DNA of 64,000 nt. Origin: an uncultured Bacillota bacterium (GTDB lineage: Bacteria > Bacillota_I > Bacilli_A > RFN20 > CAG-826). Below are positions 44,864-55,271 of this stretch, piece by piece. The translations under genes and the position numbers were made by a program. The notes under the pieces were generated by a model that was given only the letters and a program-made list of their open reading frames with translations, made no database searches and was not told the DNA's origin. The DNA lies in the NCBI GenBank assembly GCA_937876465.1, contig CALEHV010000044.1, positions 14,332-78,331 of the forward strand, given 5' to 3'. Each line of letters opens with the position of its first letter. Within the stretch, counting starts at the first letter, position 1.

Positions 44864-47800
44864 ATGAATCGTCTTCAAAAAAAGATTATTACAATTGCGT
44901 TAGCGTTAGGTAACATTGTTTTATCGTGCGTCGTTGCTGCTACTGCTACATACGCTTGGTTTAAAGCTAGTAATGCTACAATTACAACTCAATCCGCTTC
45001 TACAACAATCAAATCTGAAGCTGGTGGTTCAACACTTCAATGGGAAATCTTAAAGTTTGATGATAACGAGAAGAAAGGAATTTCATATAGAGAAAACGAT
45101 GAGTTCTTCCTTCAACCTTACGATCAATACTTAACTGCTAAAAATAAACATACAAACGTTATTCTTTGGGCCGATGTAATGGTTTCCAATTTTACTAGTG
45201 CAAATCAATTGTATGTTGATATTGAGTGTTCTCCAGATCATGACCCTGTTTATTCAAGTACAGCCACACCTGAAGAAAAGGTTCCAAGCTATACCTCAAA
45301 TATATGTCAATTCAAATCGACAGTTTACTCATATACTGATGCAGATGATAACGAAGTTGTAGTTAATGATGTCTTAGATAACACAAACGCTGCTACTCGT
45401 TATGAAACCACAACAAACTTCTTTGCCGGAATTAAAACTCCAGGGACACGATTTGTTGCATTACATAACAGCACTCCAAACAAAGATCATTCAATTACCC
45501 TTTGTCCAAATTTTGATATTGGTGCATCAACTGCCAAGAAAATTACAATTGCAGTTGAATGTTCATATAACGAAAAATTAGTTGCTCACTATGCTAATGG
45601 TCGTTTAGGCACGATTAATTTAGCAGGCGACATTACAAGTTTTAATTTTCGCACAGGCGCATCATACAGTGGTGCATACGTCAAAGTCACAAATCAATCA
45701 CAGTTAGATACATCAGGCCGTTATATGATTACTTATGACGGAACAGAGTATGCTGGTGATGATATGAAAGCTGCTTTTAATGGTAGCGGAACATCTTCAG
45801 AGGATTTCACTGGAAAATTAAACTATCGAGATGTCTTTGCTCGTAAAGGTAGAATTACCGAGACCGAAGTTACTCATGCACAATCCTGGGATTACAACAT
45901 CGCAGACAGTAAGTTAACATCCAATTCCGGATATGTAGTTGGTGCTACAGGTTCAGGAATGGGCGCTTCAAAATCCGGTTCTTATACAAACACACTTACT
46001 TACAATTCTGGATTAGTAGATACAGGATCTAATTCAAAATATTTAAATCACAATGCTACTGCTGGTGGCACCAAATATAACTATTACGATTCAGCTTCTG
46101 GAACAAAGAGAAAATCTCCAGAATTTTATCGTTATGATGCAAGCGCATTTGGTGACATGATTTTGTCCGGAATTCAATTAGGCGGTTCAATTAATCACCA
46201 ATTAGAAAAGGGCCAACCATTTAGTTATGGTGGTACAGTTACTGCTGTTTATAACGAAGGCACAGCTTCTGAATTTACAGAGAATATTCCTGTTAACGAT
46301 CCAAACTTATCCTTTACTGGATACGATATGAATAATGACGGTAACTATCTTGTTACTGTTTCCTATACAGATGTAGAAGACAATATTACTGTTACAGCAA
46401 ATTACAACTTAGAGGTTTATACTCCTGAAGCTACTTTAGTTAGCTTATCAATTGCTGGTCAACAAACCCAATTCGTTGAAGGAGATACATTTACTTTAGG
46501 CGATAATGCTGTTATTACTGCTCATTATAGTGATGGTACAAATCCTGTAATTCAAAACAACGATTCACGTTTGACTATTAATGGTCCTACACAACAGCAA
46601 ATGGATACCGAAGGAACATATGAAGTTAATATCTCATTTAATGATGGTACAACAACTAAATCTATTGAACCTTATGATATTGAAGTTGTTGCTCAGACAG
46701 CAGCTGTATATCAAAGAATAACTTCTACTTCAGATTTAACAAATGGAACTTATCTTTTTGTCCATGAAAATAATAGTGTCGCATTAAATGGTGGACTTTC
46801 AACAATTGATGTTGTGTCTAATACAATTTCTGTTTCAATTAGTAATTATCAAATTGAGGCAACAGCGGAAGTTGATGCTGCTGCTTTTACATATAATTCA
46901 ACAACAAAGTATTTTATGAACGCTAATAATAAATATCTTTCAAACAGTAGCGATATTGATTTAGTTGATACTGGAGTTGCTCATAATGTTTCTTTTGATT
47001 CGGATAACGCAATTATTAAAATTGGAACAGAAAGTAGCTCACCTAGATTACGTTTTAACAATAATGATGGTCAAAAACGTTTTAGATATTATACAAATGA
47101 CAACATGGACGCAATCCAACTTTATAAAAAAGTAAATGTATCACCATTAACTTCCATCACTTTAAGTAACACAACAAACACATATTATACAGGTGATACT
47201 TTTGTTAATCCTACAATCACTGCTCATTATAAAAATGGAACTCAAAACAACATTGATCCTTCTCAATGTAGTATTGTTGACCAAGCAACAGGCTCAAGCC
47301 CTGATTTAACAACAGCTGGAGTAAAGACTATTGAAGTTTCATATACTGAAAATGGTGTTACAAAATCAGATACTTATGACATTACAGTTACACAGACATT
47401 GCCAATTTCTTTAACTAACCTCAGTGGTTATAAGACACAGTTCTATACAGGTGATACTTTTGTTATTGATTCTTCAGGAAATTCTTTCTCTGCTTTAGTT
47501 ACTTATAATAGTCCGGCTACAAAAACAGTCCATTCATCTGATGTCTCTCATTCAACTCCAGACATGAGTACAGCTGGACAAAAAACAATTACAATTTCCT
47601 ATACAGAAAACGGAACAACAGTTAGTGCTACATATAATATTACAGTTACTCAAAAAGCAATATCTTCAATTGCAGTAACTACAATGCCTAGTAAAACAAC
47701 ATATACTCAAGGTGAATCTCTAAGTACATCTGGTATCACTGTTACTGCAACATATAATAATGGCAGTCAAGAAAACGTTACATCTGGTTGTACATACAGC

Positions 47801-49210
47801 CCAACAACTTTAAATACTGTTGGCACACAAGCCATTACAGTTACACATACAGCATCTGGTAAGACAACTACATTCAATGTTACTGTCAAAGCTCCTGTAG
47901 TTTTAACTGGTATTGAATGTAGTGGATATACTGAAGAATATACTGTTGGAGATACATATCAATTTGATGCGACTGTAACAGCCAGCTATTCAGATGGTTC
48001 TTCACATACAGTTACTCCAACCAGTGTTAATCCATCCACAATTGATACTTCGACAGATGGAGATCATACTATCACAGTCTCTTATACCGAAGGCAGTGTT
48101 ACAAAAACTGATTCGTACACAGTTTCGGTTGTTGCAGGATCATCTACAACTTCTGTAACATTCGATTTCAAAAATAATAGTTACAGTTTAGCTACATCTC
48201 AAAGTGGAAGTAAAACTGCTGAAACTGGTGCTGCCAATATGACTATTAATAATTATGCATATAACACTTCAAACAAAGAAGTTCGATTGTATAAGTCAAA
48301 TAGTAATTATGGTGGAACCTCTAAAATGGTTTTCACAATTGATGAATCAAAGGTTATTAAATCAATTGTTATAACTGGAGCGGGTGCAGCCAACTTATCT
48401 CTTGGAGCTGGTGGCGGATCTTACAGCAATGGAACATGGACCGGTTCATCAACAAGTGTCACAATTCAAAACAACACTTCTTCAACGCAAGCCATTTATA
48501 CAATTACAATTACATACGAAAGTGGATCCACTCCTACCCCTGCAAGTATTTCTGTTAGCCCAACTACATTAAGCATGACTGTTGGCGGATCAGATCAAAC
48601 TATTACTGCAACTACTTCAGGTGGCTCCGGAGGAAGTATTGAATGGTCTTCAACCAATACTTCTGTTGCAACAGTTGCAGGTGGAACCGTTCATGCTGTT
48701 GCTGCTGGTTCAGCGACAATTAAAGCCAATTATGAAGGCGCTGAAGCAACTTGCGAGGTTACAGTAACAGGAAGTTCTAGTGGAACAACAGTAAGTATTT
48801 CTTCATTTAGTTCTATATCAGGCAATATTGGTAGTGGTTCTATTGTTAGTTATTCGGCGTATAAAGGCGGAGGAACAAGTGGTCCAGCTGTAAATGATGG
48901 AGCAATTAGACTATATCAAAATAGTAGTGGAAGTACCGGAGGATATGTTGTTATCGGAGTTTCGTCTGGACATAAAATTAAATCAGTAACCATTAAGTCT
49001 ACAATGGGAACAACAACTGGATATTATTTAGGAAATCCAGGAAGTACAACACCAAGTAAGAGTTCGTTTGAAGTAAGCAACTATAGTTTATCTGCAAATG
49101 CAGAATATACTGTAAGCGACCTTGATACACAGTATATTACCTTTGCCTGTTTTGGTACATCAAGTAGCACACGATTGTACTTGTCATATATTTCTGTAAC
49201 TTATTTATAA
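44864..49210 (+). CDS. Giant SipW-signal surface protein with Ig-like repeats
   Basis: A 1448-residue exported protein. The signal ends CVVAATATYAWFKASNAT (AWF at 31-33). After about 430 unique residues come two Ig-like domains, a module with YQRITSTSDLTNGTYLF...FRYY, four bacterial Ig group 3 repeats (each with YTxGDTF/GESL and a closing TVSYTENG-type strand), a jelly-roll-like segment, a Big_2 domain (SVSPTTLSMTVGG...) and a final jelly-roll-like segment. No LPxTG, GW or C-terminal helix is visible, so attachment may be through the fibre. AAAGGG precedes the ATG. It is the first gene after riboswitch 2. Confidence 0.85.
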   Translation: MNRLQKKIITIALALGNIVLSCVVAATATYAWFKASNATITTQSASTTIKSEAGGSTLQWEILKFDDNEKKGISYRENDEFFLQPYDQYLTAKNKHTNVILWADVMVSNFTSANQLYVDIECSPDHDPVYSSTATPEEKVPSYTSNICQFKSTVYSYTDADDNEVVVNDVLDNTNAATRYETTTNFFAGIKTPGTRFVALHNSTPNKDHSITLCPNFDIGASTAKKITIAVECSYNEKLVAHYANGRLGTINLAGDITSFNFRTGASYSGAYVKVTNQSQLDTSGRYMITYDGTEYAGDDMKAAFNGSGTSSEDFTGKLNYRDVFARKGRITETEVTHAQSWDYNIADSKLTSNSGYVVGATGSGMGASKSGSYTNTLTYNSGLVDTGSNSKYLNHNATAGGTKYNYYDSASGTKRKSPEFYRYDASAFGDMILSGIQLGGSINHQLEKGQPFSYGGTVTAVYNEGTASEFTENIPVNDPNLSFTGYDMNNDGNYLVTVSYTDVEDNITVTANYNLEVYTPEATLVSLSIAGQQTQFVEGDTFTLGDNAVITAHYSDGTNPVIQNNDSRLTINGPTQQQMDTEGTYEVNISFNDGTTTKSIEPYDIEVVAQTAAVYQRITSTSDLTNGTYLFVHENNSVALNGGLSTIDVVSNTISVSISNYQIEATAEVDAAAFTYNSTTKYFMNANNKYLSNSSDIDLVDTGVAHNVSFDSDNAIIKIGTESSSPRLRFNNNDGQKRFRYYTNDNMDAIQLYKKVNVSPLTSITLSNTTNTYYTGDTFVNPTITAHYKNGTQNNIDPSQCSIVDQATGSSPDLTTAGVKTIEVSYTENGVTKSDTYDITVTQTLPISLTNLSGYKTQFYTGDTFVIDSSGNSFSALVTYNSPATKTVHSSDVSHSTPDMSTAGQKTITISYTENGTTVSATYNITVTQKAISSIAVTTMPSKTTYTQGESLSTSGITVTATYNNGSQENVTSGCTYSPTTLNTVGTQAITVTHTASGKTTTFNVTVKAPVVLTGIECSGYTEEYTVGDTYQFDATVTASYSDGSSHTVTPTSVNPSTIDTSTDGDHTITVSYTEGSVTKTDSYTVSVVAGSSTTSVTFDFKNNSYSLATSQSGSKTAETGAANMTINNYAYNTSNKEVRLYKSNSNYGGTSKMVFTIDESKVIKSIVITGAGAANLSLGAGGGSYSNGTWTGSSTSVTIQNNTSSTQAIYTITITYESGSTPTPASISVSPTTLSMTVGGSDQTITATTSGGSGGSIEWSSTNTSVATVAGGTVHAVAAGSATIKANYEGAEATCEVTVTGSSSGTTVSISSFSSISGNIGSGSIVSYSAYKGGGTSGPAVNDGAIRLYQNSSGSTGGYVVIGVSSGHKIKSVTIKSTMGTTTGYYLGNPGSTTPSKSSFEVSNYSLSANAEYTVSDLDTQYITFACFGTSSSTRLYLSYISVTYL

Positions 49211-49225
49211 AATGAAAGGAGAGAC

Positions 49226-52200
49226 ATGCTTAGATTATTAAAAAAGAACAAATTAATTATAGCACTATCATTATTCTTAATGAGTGGCGTAACAGCAGTA
49301 GTAGTTTCTACTATTGCATGGTTTAAGGATGTCAGCATGTTTTCTCCATCAAATGCTTCTAGCTCTGTTATCACTAATTACTTTGACTCAGGAAAAGGAA
49401 CACAAGCTGATCCTCTCGTTATAACAAGACCAATACATTATTACAATCTCGTTTATCTACAAGAAACAAATCCTACTATTGAAGCAATTAGCGCTCAACC
49501 ATTTGCTGATTCAGTACTTTATTTCCAATTTGGTAAAAAAGATATTGACGGCAATGGTGGAACAGGCGATGAGAATATTTACAAATTCTATAACTATGGA
49601 GACGATGGAACATTGCAATATAACGCTCAAGGCGATGAAACATATTCTCCAATTCTAAATATGAATTACTATAGTGGAACACGCGCTTTACCTCCATTAG
49701 GTTCAAGCACACATCCATTTAAAGGACATATTGTTGGAAACAACTTAACTGTTTCAAAATTACACATTAATGGTGAAGGGTATTCAGATATTGGTATTTT
49801 TGGTTATGTAGCTCAAGGCGCTACTGTTTCAAATTTATATTTTGAAGCACCTTATATTGATGCCGGCAAAAATGATTGTACTAAGACCGGATCAAGTGGA
49901 CACGATCCACATCCAACCCACACATATATTGGGTATTTGGCTGGTCACGTTTACCAAGCTAACTCATCGTTCTCTAACGTTTACGTTAATAACTGTGAAT
50001 TAGAAAATACAACAGGCAATCAAAGTGAAATGATTAATACTTATGGTTATTTCGGCCACGTTGATTTGCCATCTGATATTCAAACAGAATCAGCAAGCTA
50101 TTCTGCGGAAGCAAAAGCAAGCGATATCTATAACGCTGTAAACGGCTCTTATTCTGATGCAAGTAGTCAATCGGTTGTTTCAAGAAATACTTCTTACACT
50201 CCTAGCGGAACATATGGTTCAGCGGTTACTAATTCCGGTGGCACTTATAATATGGGAAGTTATTCAGCCAACAATCCATATTCTTTATCAACCATCGGAT
50301 ATACTGGCGGCGAATCAGTTAACATGAATATCCGTTATAAGATTTCCGAAGGAAATCTAAACCCATTAGACATTAATACTACTCAATTAGATTCAAAACC
50401 AACCGAAGAAGAGTGGAAACAAAAAGATGATGGATCATATGTTTATTGGGATTCAGCAAATAGTAAATGGACTTATGCAAAAGTTGAATCGCATTCTTCT
50501 GGAGAAGAAGTAACGGTAGATTACAATTGCTTTACAATTTCATATACTTATAATTCAAAGAATTACTTCTTGAGATACGATAATGGTAATTTAGGATGCG
50601 CTCAAATCGATTTGAATGCAAGCGGTGACCCAGTAACAACTTTAGGTGACGATTATTATTTCGTCTTTAAGAAAACCGAAGGCTCTAAAGGTATTGAAGA
50701 ATTTACTTCAAATTCAAATAGTGCCTCCGTATACATTTACTCTCCTGCATATCAAAAGTATCTGTATATACAAGAAGTGTCTTCTAGTAATGAATATACT
50801 CCTCAATTTATTGATACAGCAGAATTGAAGTTTAATATTTCCGGACAACCAACAACAGAAATTTCAACAGTTTTAGGTTCCTACACCGATGCTCTCCATG
50901 GTGAAAGCCATGTTTGGAGTAATAGAAAAACATCTACAAATCCAGGCACAACATTTACAATTGGAAAACCTGGCACTAGATCAAGTGTTGTTGGTTCAGA
51001 ATATAATCTTATTACTAGTTCAACTGGTGTTCACGCTGGTGATGTTGTTGTTATTGCAACAGGATTTGATGTTGGTAAGAGCCATTCGTATAGTGGCTAT
51101 TATGTAATGACTGGTCAAAACACAAATAACCGTTCAGCCGAATTAACTACTGTAGTTAATAATAAATTAACACCGATACCAGGAGCTGCCGAATTCCTTA
51201 TTGGAGACGGTTCCAGTGTTGTAGAAGATTCCTATACTTTCTTTGATCAATCTTCTACTTATAAAGAAGATAATAGTGGTTATCTTTATGCTTCTAGTAG
51301 TAACAGCAACTATATGAACACCAACAAATTAAGTACTGCTGGAGATAACGCCTATGCAACCATTAATATTGACGCAAACGGATATGCTGAAATACGTTTC
51401 CAAGGTCCAAGTACGCGTGACTATATGTATTTTAACTCAAACACTCAGGGCACATATCCAAATTATTCTCAATTTAGTCCTTTATTCTCATGTTATGGAT
51501 ATAAATCTGTGGGTAGTAGTTTAACTGCTATTGGATATGATGATTCGCATAACCAATTCCATTATCCTAAATTATTTAAAAAGACAGAAATTCACGGTAG
51601 TGATGAAGATTATTCAACTTGTGTTGTTAGAAGATACACTTCATACGCCCCTATTGAACAGACCGTAACACCATACGATATGTTTACCGCCCCATTATCT
51701 GCAGATGCTGATAATCCAGCAAGTTATTCGTCTACCCCATTTAACGTTAATCCTGATAAAGATGTCACGTTTATATTCGCTTCTTCAAGAGTTTCTTTTA
51801 CTGGTTCTAGCGAAACATATTGGGCAAAAGTTACTAACCAATCAGAGATTACTTCAGGCGATAAATATTTAATTGTTAGTGAAGACGATGGAGTTGCGTT
51901 TGATGGCTCTTTAACAGCGCTTGATGCGGGTAAAAACAAGATTTCGGTTACAATTTCAGATTCTAAGATTACTGAAAATGCCACCGCTTTAATTGCAAGT
52001 TCGTTTACAATTTCAACAGTAACTGGAGGATATTCAATCCAATCTTCCAGCGGATATTATATTGGCTCCTCATCTACTGGTAATCAACTTAAAACAAGTA
52101 CATCATATAGTGCTAGTACCTATCTGAATACAATTTCTATTGACACAAATTCTAATGCAACAATTAAGGCAGGTGGAACAGAAAATCAAACATTGGCTTA

Positions 52201-53146
52201 TAACTCTGTATCAGGGGATACAAACGAACGTTTTAGATATTATAAAACAGCAGGAGGTACCAGCAATAACCATTACCCTCAATTATTTAAATTGATTGAA
52301 GCTCAAGGTAGCACAGAAACATATATTGGTGACTTAGTCGGCAATAGATATAATCCAAATCGTATTGATGTTGTAGGTCCAGTTTCTTTCAGTTCGAATT
52401 CTTATAGCTTTACAGGAACCAGTTCAGTTACAAGTTCACCAAGTGGAAAATATTACACTACGTCATTTATTAAGAGTGGTATTTCTATCCTTGTAGATAA
52501 AAACGGATCAAGAGATCTTGGACATTTAATTGTTGATTATAGCGGTTCTTCAGAACCATACTTATTTAGCACTTCAGGAAGTTCTACAACATTATCTACT
52601 GCAGGTGCTAGAGATACAGACGGAAATGCAGGCGATAACGTCCACAGTTACTTATTGAACTTTAACAATACAAATATTTTGACGCTTGCATATTGCGGAA
52701 TTGATTCAAGTGGCAATATTGTATCGTTAAATAGTGGTTCATTAGAAAAATATGTATTAGTCGTTGGTGCTGCAACTAGTGTTGCATTTAGTAACGTACA
52801 ATATAACTTCCTTAAACCTCAGGGCAATGTCGGAAACTTTGGAAGTGTCGATTATAGAACAGCTCAATATGATAGCAACGGAGTTATAACTCAAGCATCG
52901 CTAAATGAGCAAGTTGCTAACTCTAATATCTCGATTTTCTATGATATAACAAATGAGAACCATGTATTCTCGATGACTGTTTTATACGACTCATCTACTC
53001 AAACATATAATTTAACAGTAGAAACCAATATGGATATTGTTATAACCGTCTTCCTCTACGATAACACTTCAAAGGTTATTGTTAACGGAGATACATCACA
53101 TACATATATGGCATCCTCAAATGTAATTCCTATCATAGTGAATTAG
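49226..53146 (+). CDS. Giant SipW-signal surface protein, adhesin-like
   Basis: A 1306-residue exported protein. The signal ends VTAVVVSTIAWFKDVSMF (AWF at 31-33). TRPIHYYNLVYLQ follows near residue 70, then a GLUG-like stretch (FKGHIVGNNLTVSKL, IGIFGYV, VSNLYFEA) of adhesin type. Near residues 865-1030 lies the module shared with the preceding protein (VTNQSEITSGDKYLIVSEDD ... RFRYY ... LFKL). No sorting signal or terminal membrane helix is seen. AAAGGAG precedes the ATG, 15 nt after the previous stop. Confidence 0.8.
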   Translation: MLRLLKKNKLIIALSLFLMSGVTAVVVSTIAWFKDVSMFSPSNASSSVITNYFDSGKGTQADPLVITRPIHYYNLVYLQETNPTIEAISAQPFADSVLYFQFGKKDIDGNGGTGDENIYKFYNYGDDGTLQYNAQGDETYSPILNMNYYSGTRALPPLGSSTHPFKGHIVGNNLTVSKLHINGEGYSDIGIFGYVAQGATVSNLYFEAPYIDAGKNDCTKTGSSGHDPHPTHTYIGYLAGHVYQANSSFSNVYVNNCELENTTGNQSEMINTYGYFGHVDLPSDIQTESASYSAEAKASDIYNAVNGSYSDASSQSVVSRNTSYTPSGTYGSAVTNSGGTYNMGSYSANNPYSLSTIGYTGGESVNMNIRYKISEGNLNPLDINTTQLDSKPTEEEWKQKDDGSYVYWDSANSKWTYAKVESHSSGEEVTVDYNCFTISYTYNSKNYFLRYDNGNLGCAQIDLNASGDPVTTLGDDYYFVFKKTEGSKGIEEFTSNSNSASVYIYSPAYQKYLYIQEVSSSNEYTPQFIDTAELKFNISGQPTTEISTVLGSYTDALHGESHVWSNRKTSTNPGTTFTIGKPGTRSSVVGSEYNLITSSTGVHAGDVVVIATGFDVGKSHSYSGYYVMTGQNTNNRSAELTTVVNNKLTPIPGAAEFLIGDGSSVVEDSYTFFDQSSTYKEDNSGYLYASSSNSNYMNTNKLSTAGDNAYATINIDANGYAEIRFQGPSTRDYMYFNSNTQGTYPNYSQFSPLFSCYGYKSVGSSLTAIGYDDSHNQFHYPKLFKKTEIHGSDEDYSTCVVRRYTSYAPIEQTVTPYDMFTAPLSADADNPASYSSTPFNVNPDKDVTFIFASSRVSFTGSSETYWAKVTNQSEITSGDKYLIVSEDDGVAFDGSLTALDAGKNKISVTISDSKITENATALIASSFTISTVTGGYSIQSSSGYYIGSSSTGNQLKTSTSYSASTYLNTISIDTNSNATIKAGGTENQTLAYNSVSGDTNERFRYYKTAGGTSNNHYPQLFKLIEAQGSTETYIGDLVGNRYNPNRIDVVGPVSFSSNSYSFTGTSSVTSSPSGKYYTTSFIKSGISILVDKNGSRDLGHLIVDYSGSSEPYLFSTSGSSTTLSTAGARDTDGNAGDNVHSYLLNFNNTNILTLAYCGIDSSGNIVSLNSGSLEKYVLVVGAATSVAFSNVQYNFLKPQGNVGNFGSVDYRTAQYDSNGVITQASLNEQVANSNISIFYDITNENHVFSMTVLYDSSTQTYNLTVETNMDIVITVFLYDNTSKVIVNGDTSHTYMASSNVIPIIVN

Positions 53147-53150
53147 ATAC

Positions 53151-53182
53151 AAAAAATACGCACATAGTTGCGTATTTTTTTA
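53151..53182 (+). terminator. Terminator of the giant-protein operon
   Basis: AATACGCA pairs with TGCGTATT, flanked by A6 and T7 runs, so it can work in both directions and also serve the converging minus-strand gene. Confidence 0.88.
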
Positions 53183-53189
53183 AACTCGT

Positions 53190-54041
53190 TTATTTGAAAT
53201 ATTTTATATTTTCAGGAACATTATTTCTCATATGAGAATTGATATCTTCTTTTCCATAGAATACAGATAATATTTCACCTGCAATTGATATAGCAACTTC
53301 TTCAGGAGAATCTCCTCCAGTGACTAATCCAATAGGAGAATAGAAGTTTGATAGATCTATATCTTTTCCATGCGCTTCGTAAGAGCGTTCAAGATAGTCT
53401 CCAACCTTCTTTTTGCTGCAAAGCATTCCGAAGTATTTGGGTTTAATATTTAGTCTTAATATTGCATCTAATACGTTGTAGTCGTTTGTATGACTTGGTG
53501 TGCATACGACAACGAACCTATTATTAGGTATTCCGTGTTTTTCTATGTATTCAACAAAGCCTTCGTTTACTTTAATGTCTGCAGAGTCATCTAATGCATC
53601 TAAAACTTCTTTTCTTTCATCAATGATTGTTACAAAGAAATTTAATGGTTTTAAGACTCTAGCAAGTGCAGCTCCACAATGTCCTGCACCAAATATATAT
53701 ACGTATTGTTTAGGACCTACAAACTCATAGAAAAGTGTTACCTTTCCGCCACAAGCCATAGGCAATTGAACTTCGCCATTATCAACATAAATATCTCTTT
53801 CGCATAAAACATATCTTTCTGTAAAAGATTGGCGATTTACAAGGATTTCTGCACATTTATTACGTGCATAGAACTCAATTGCGCCGCCACCTACAGTACC
53901 CCAAGCAACATTGCCTTCGGTTACTAACATTTTCTTACCTACATCAGCTGGACCTTGTCCTTCTTTTTCGGTAACTGTGACTAAAACACAATCTTTTCCC
54001 TGTGCTCTTAATTCTGTTATTTTTGAAAATAAATCTACCAT
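53190..54041 (-). CDS. XdhC/CoxI-family protein
   Basis: A 283-residue XdhC-like protein: an N-terminal domain with EKEGQGPADVGKKMLV and GTVGGGAIE, a conserved MACGG, and a C-terminal Rossmann domain (YIFGAGHCGAALARVL ... TPSHTNDYNVL ... IGLVTGGDSPEEVAIS). Family members insert or sulfurate molybdenum cofactor in xanthine dehydrogenase-type enzymes. No such hydrolase or cofactor gene is in the window. GTTATA (minus-strand TATAAC) 10 nt before the ATG suggests a near-leaderless mRNA. Confidence 0.88.
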   Translation of the reverse strand: MVDLFSKITELRAQGKDCVLVTVTEKEGQGPADVGKKMLVTEGNVAWGTVGGGAIEFYARNKCAEILVNRQSFTERYVLCERDIYVDNGEVQLPMACGGKVTLFYEFVGPKQYVYIFGAGHCGAALARVLKPLNFFVTIIDERKEVLDALDDSADIKVNEGFVEYIEKHGIPNNRFVVVCTPSHTNDYNVLDAILRLNIKPKYFGMLCSKKKVGDYLERSYEAHGKDIDLSNFYSPIGLVTGGDSPEEVAISIAGEILSVFYGKEDINSHMRNNVPENIKYFK

Positions 54042-54221
54042 AATTGTCTTGGTTATATTTTACAAAAAAACACTAATAAAATATACAAAATTTTATGCTT
54101 TGAGTTTCGTTACTCTTACCGAACCAAATAATTTGTTTTTGAATAATGGTAAAAAATTATTTAATTTTTACTATAAATGTATAAAATATAAGTGCATTTA
54201 TTTTAATAAAGGAGAAATACT

Positions 54222-55193
54222 ATGCCATTAGTAAATTCAAAAGAATTATTTAAAAAAGCATACGAAGGTGGCTACGCAATTGGTGCATTTAACTGCAACA
54301 ATATGGAAATTGTCCAAGCTATTACAGAAGCCGCTAAAGAATGCAATTCACCAGTTATTCTTCAAGTATCTGCTGGTGCAAGAAAATATGCCAAAGCATG
54401 TTATTTAAGACATATGGTTGAAGCTGCTGTTGAAGACACAAACTTACCAATCGTCTTACACCTTGATCACGGTGCAGACTTTGAAATTTGTAAAGATTGT
54501 ATCGATGGTGGATTCACATCAGTTATGATTGATGCTTCAAGCAAATCATTTGAAGAAAACATCGCAATCACAAAGAAAGTTGTTGAATATGCACACAATC
54601 ACGTTCCATACGTTACAGTTGAGGCTGAATTAGGAACATTAGCTGGCATTGAAGATGAAGTTAAAGTTGAACATGGTGCAGAATCATACACAAACCCAGA
54701 CCAAGTCGAAGAATTCGTCAAACGTACAGGTGTTGATAGCTTAGCTATTGCTATTGGTACTTCACATGGTGCATACAAATTCAAACCAGAACAATGCACA
54801 CGCAATAAAGACGGCGTCTTATGCCCACCTCCATTAAGATTTGATATTCTTGAAGAAGTTAGCAAGCGTCTTCCAGGATTCCCAATCGTTTTACACGGTT
54901 CAAGCTCAGTTAACCAAGAATACGTTGAAATTATCAACGCACATGGTGGTAAATTAGTTGATGCTGTTGGTGTTCCAGAGGAGCAATTACGTCAAGCTGC
55001 AAGATTAGCAGTTTGCAAAATCAACATTGACTCAGATTTACGTTTAGCAATGACTGCTGGTATTCGTGAACACATGGAAAATCATCCAGACCATTTCGAT
55101 CCACGTCAATACGTTGGTGATGGTCGTGCTTATGTTAAGAAATTAGTTGAACATAAGATAAGAGACGTTTTAGGTTCAGTTGACAAAATCTAA
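54222..55193 (+). CDS. fba: Class II fructose-bisphosphate aldolase
   Basis: A 323-residue zinc aldolase of glycolysis. HLDHGADFEIC carries the first zinc His, VEAELGTLAGIEDE the active-site Glu loop, SHGAYKF and VLHGSSSV the later metal and phosphate residues, and KINIDSDLR the substrate loop. AAAGGAG precedes the ATG after an AT-rich 180-nt promoter region. It cleaves fructose-1,6-bisphosphate to DHAP and glyceraldehyde-3-phosphate. Codon use is typical of a highly expressed gene. Confidence 0.96.
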   Translation: MPLVNSKELFKKAYEGGYAIGAFNCNNMEIVQAITEAAKECNSPVILQVSAGARKYAKACYLRHMVEAAVEDTNLPIVLHLDHGADFEICKDCIDGGFTSVMIDASSKSFEENIAITKKVVEYAHNHVPYVTVEAELGTLAGIEDEVKVEHGAESYTNPDQVEEFVKRTGVDSLAIAIGTSHGAYKFKPEQCTRNKDGVLCPPPLRFDILEEVSKRLPGFPIVLHGSSSVNQEYVEIINAHGGKLVDAVGVPEEQLRQAARLAVCKINIDSDLRLAMTAGIREHMENHPDHFDPRQYVGDGRAYVKKLVEHKIRDVLGSVDKI

Positions 55194-55206
55194 TTAAATA
55201 AAATTT

Positions 55207-55248
55207 AAAAAAGATTAACCTCAACTTGCGAGGTTAATCTTTTGTTTT
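55207..55248 (+). terminator. Terminator after fba
   Basis: AAAAGATTAACCTC pairs with GAGGTTAATCTTTT across AACTTGC, followed by GTTTT. Confidence 0.93.
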
Positions 55249-55271
55249 AATCCTTAAAAGGTAGAAAAGTT

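Noticed and set aside
46720..49210. Repeats in the giant surface protein as a CRISPR array
   Set aside because: The repeats are imperfect, about 240 nt long and in frame, encoding Ig-like domains. No CRISPR array was seen anywhere in the window.
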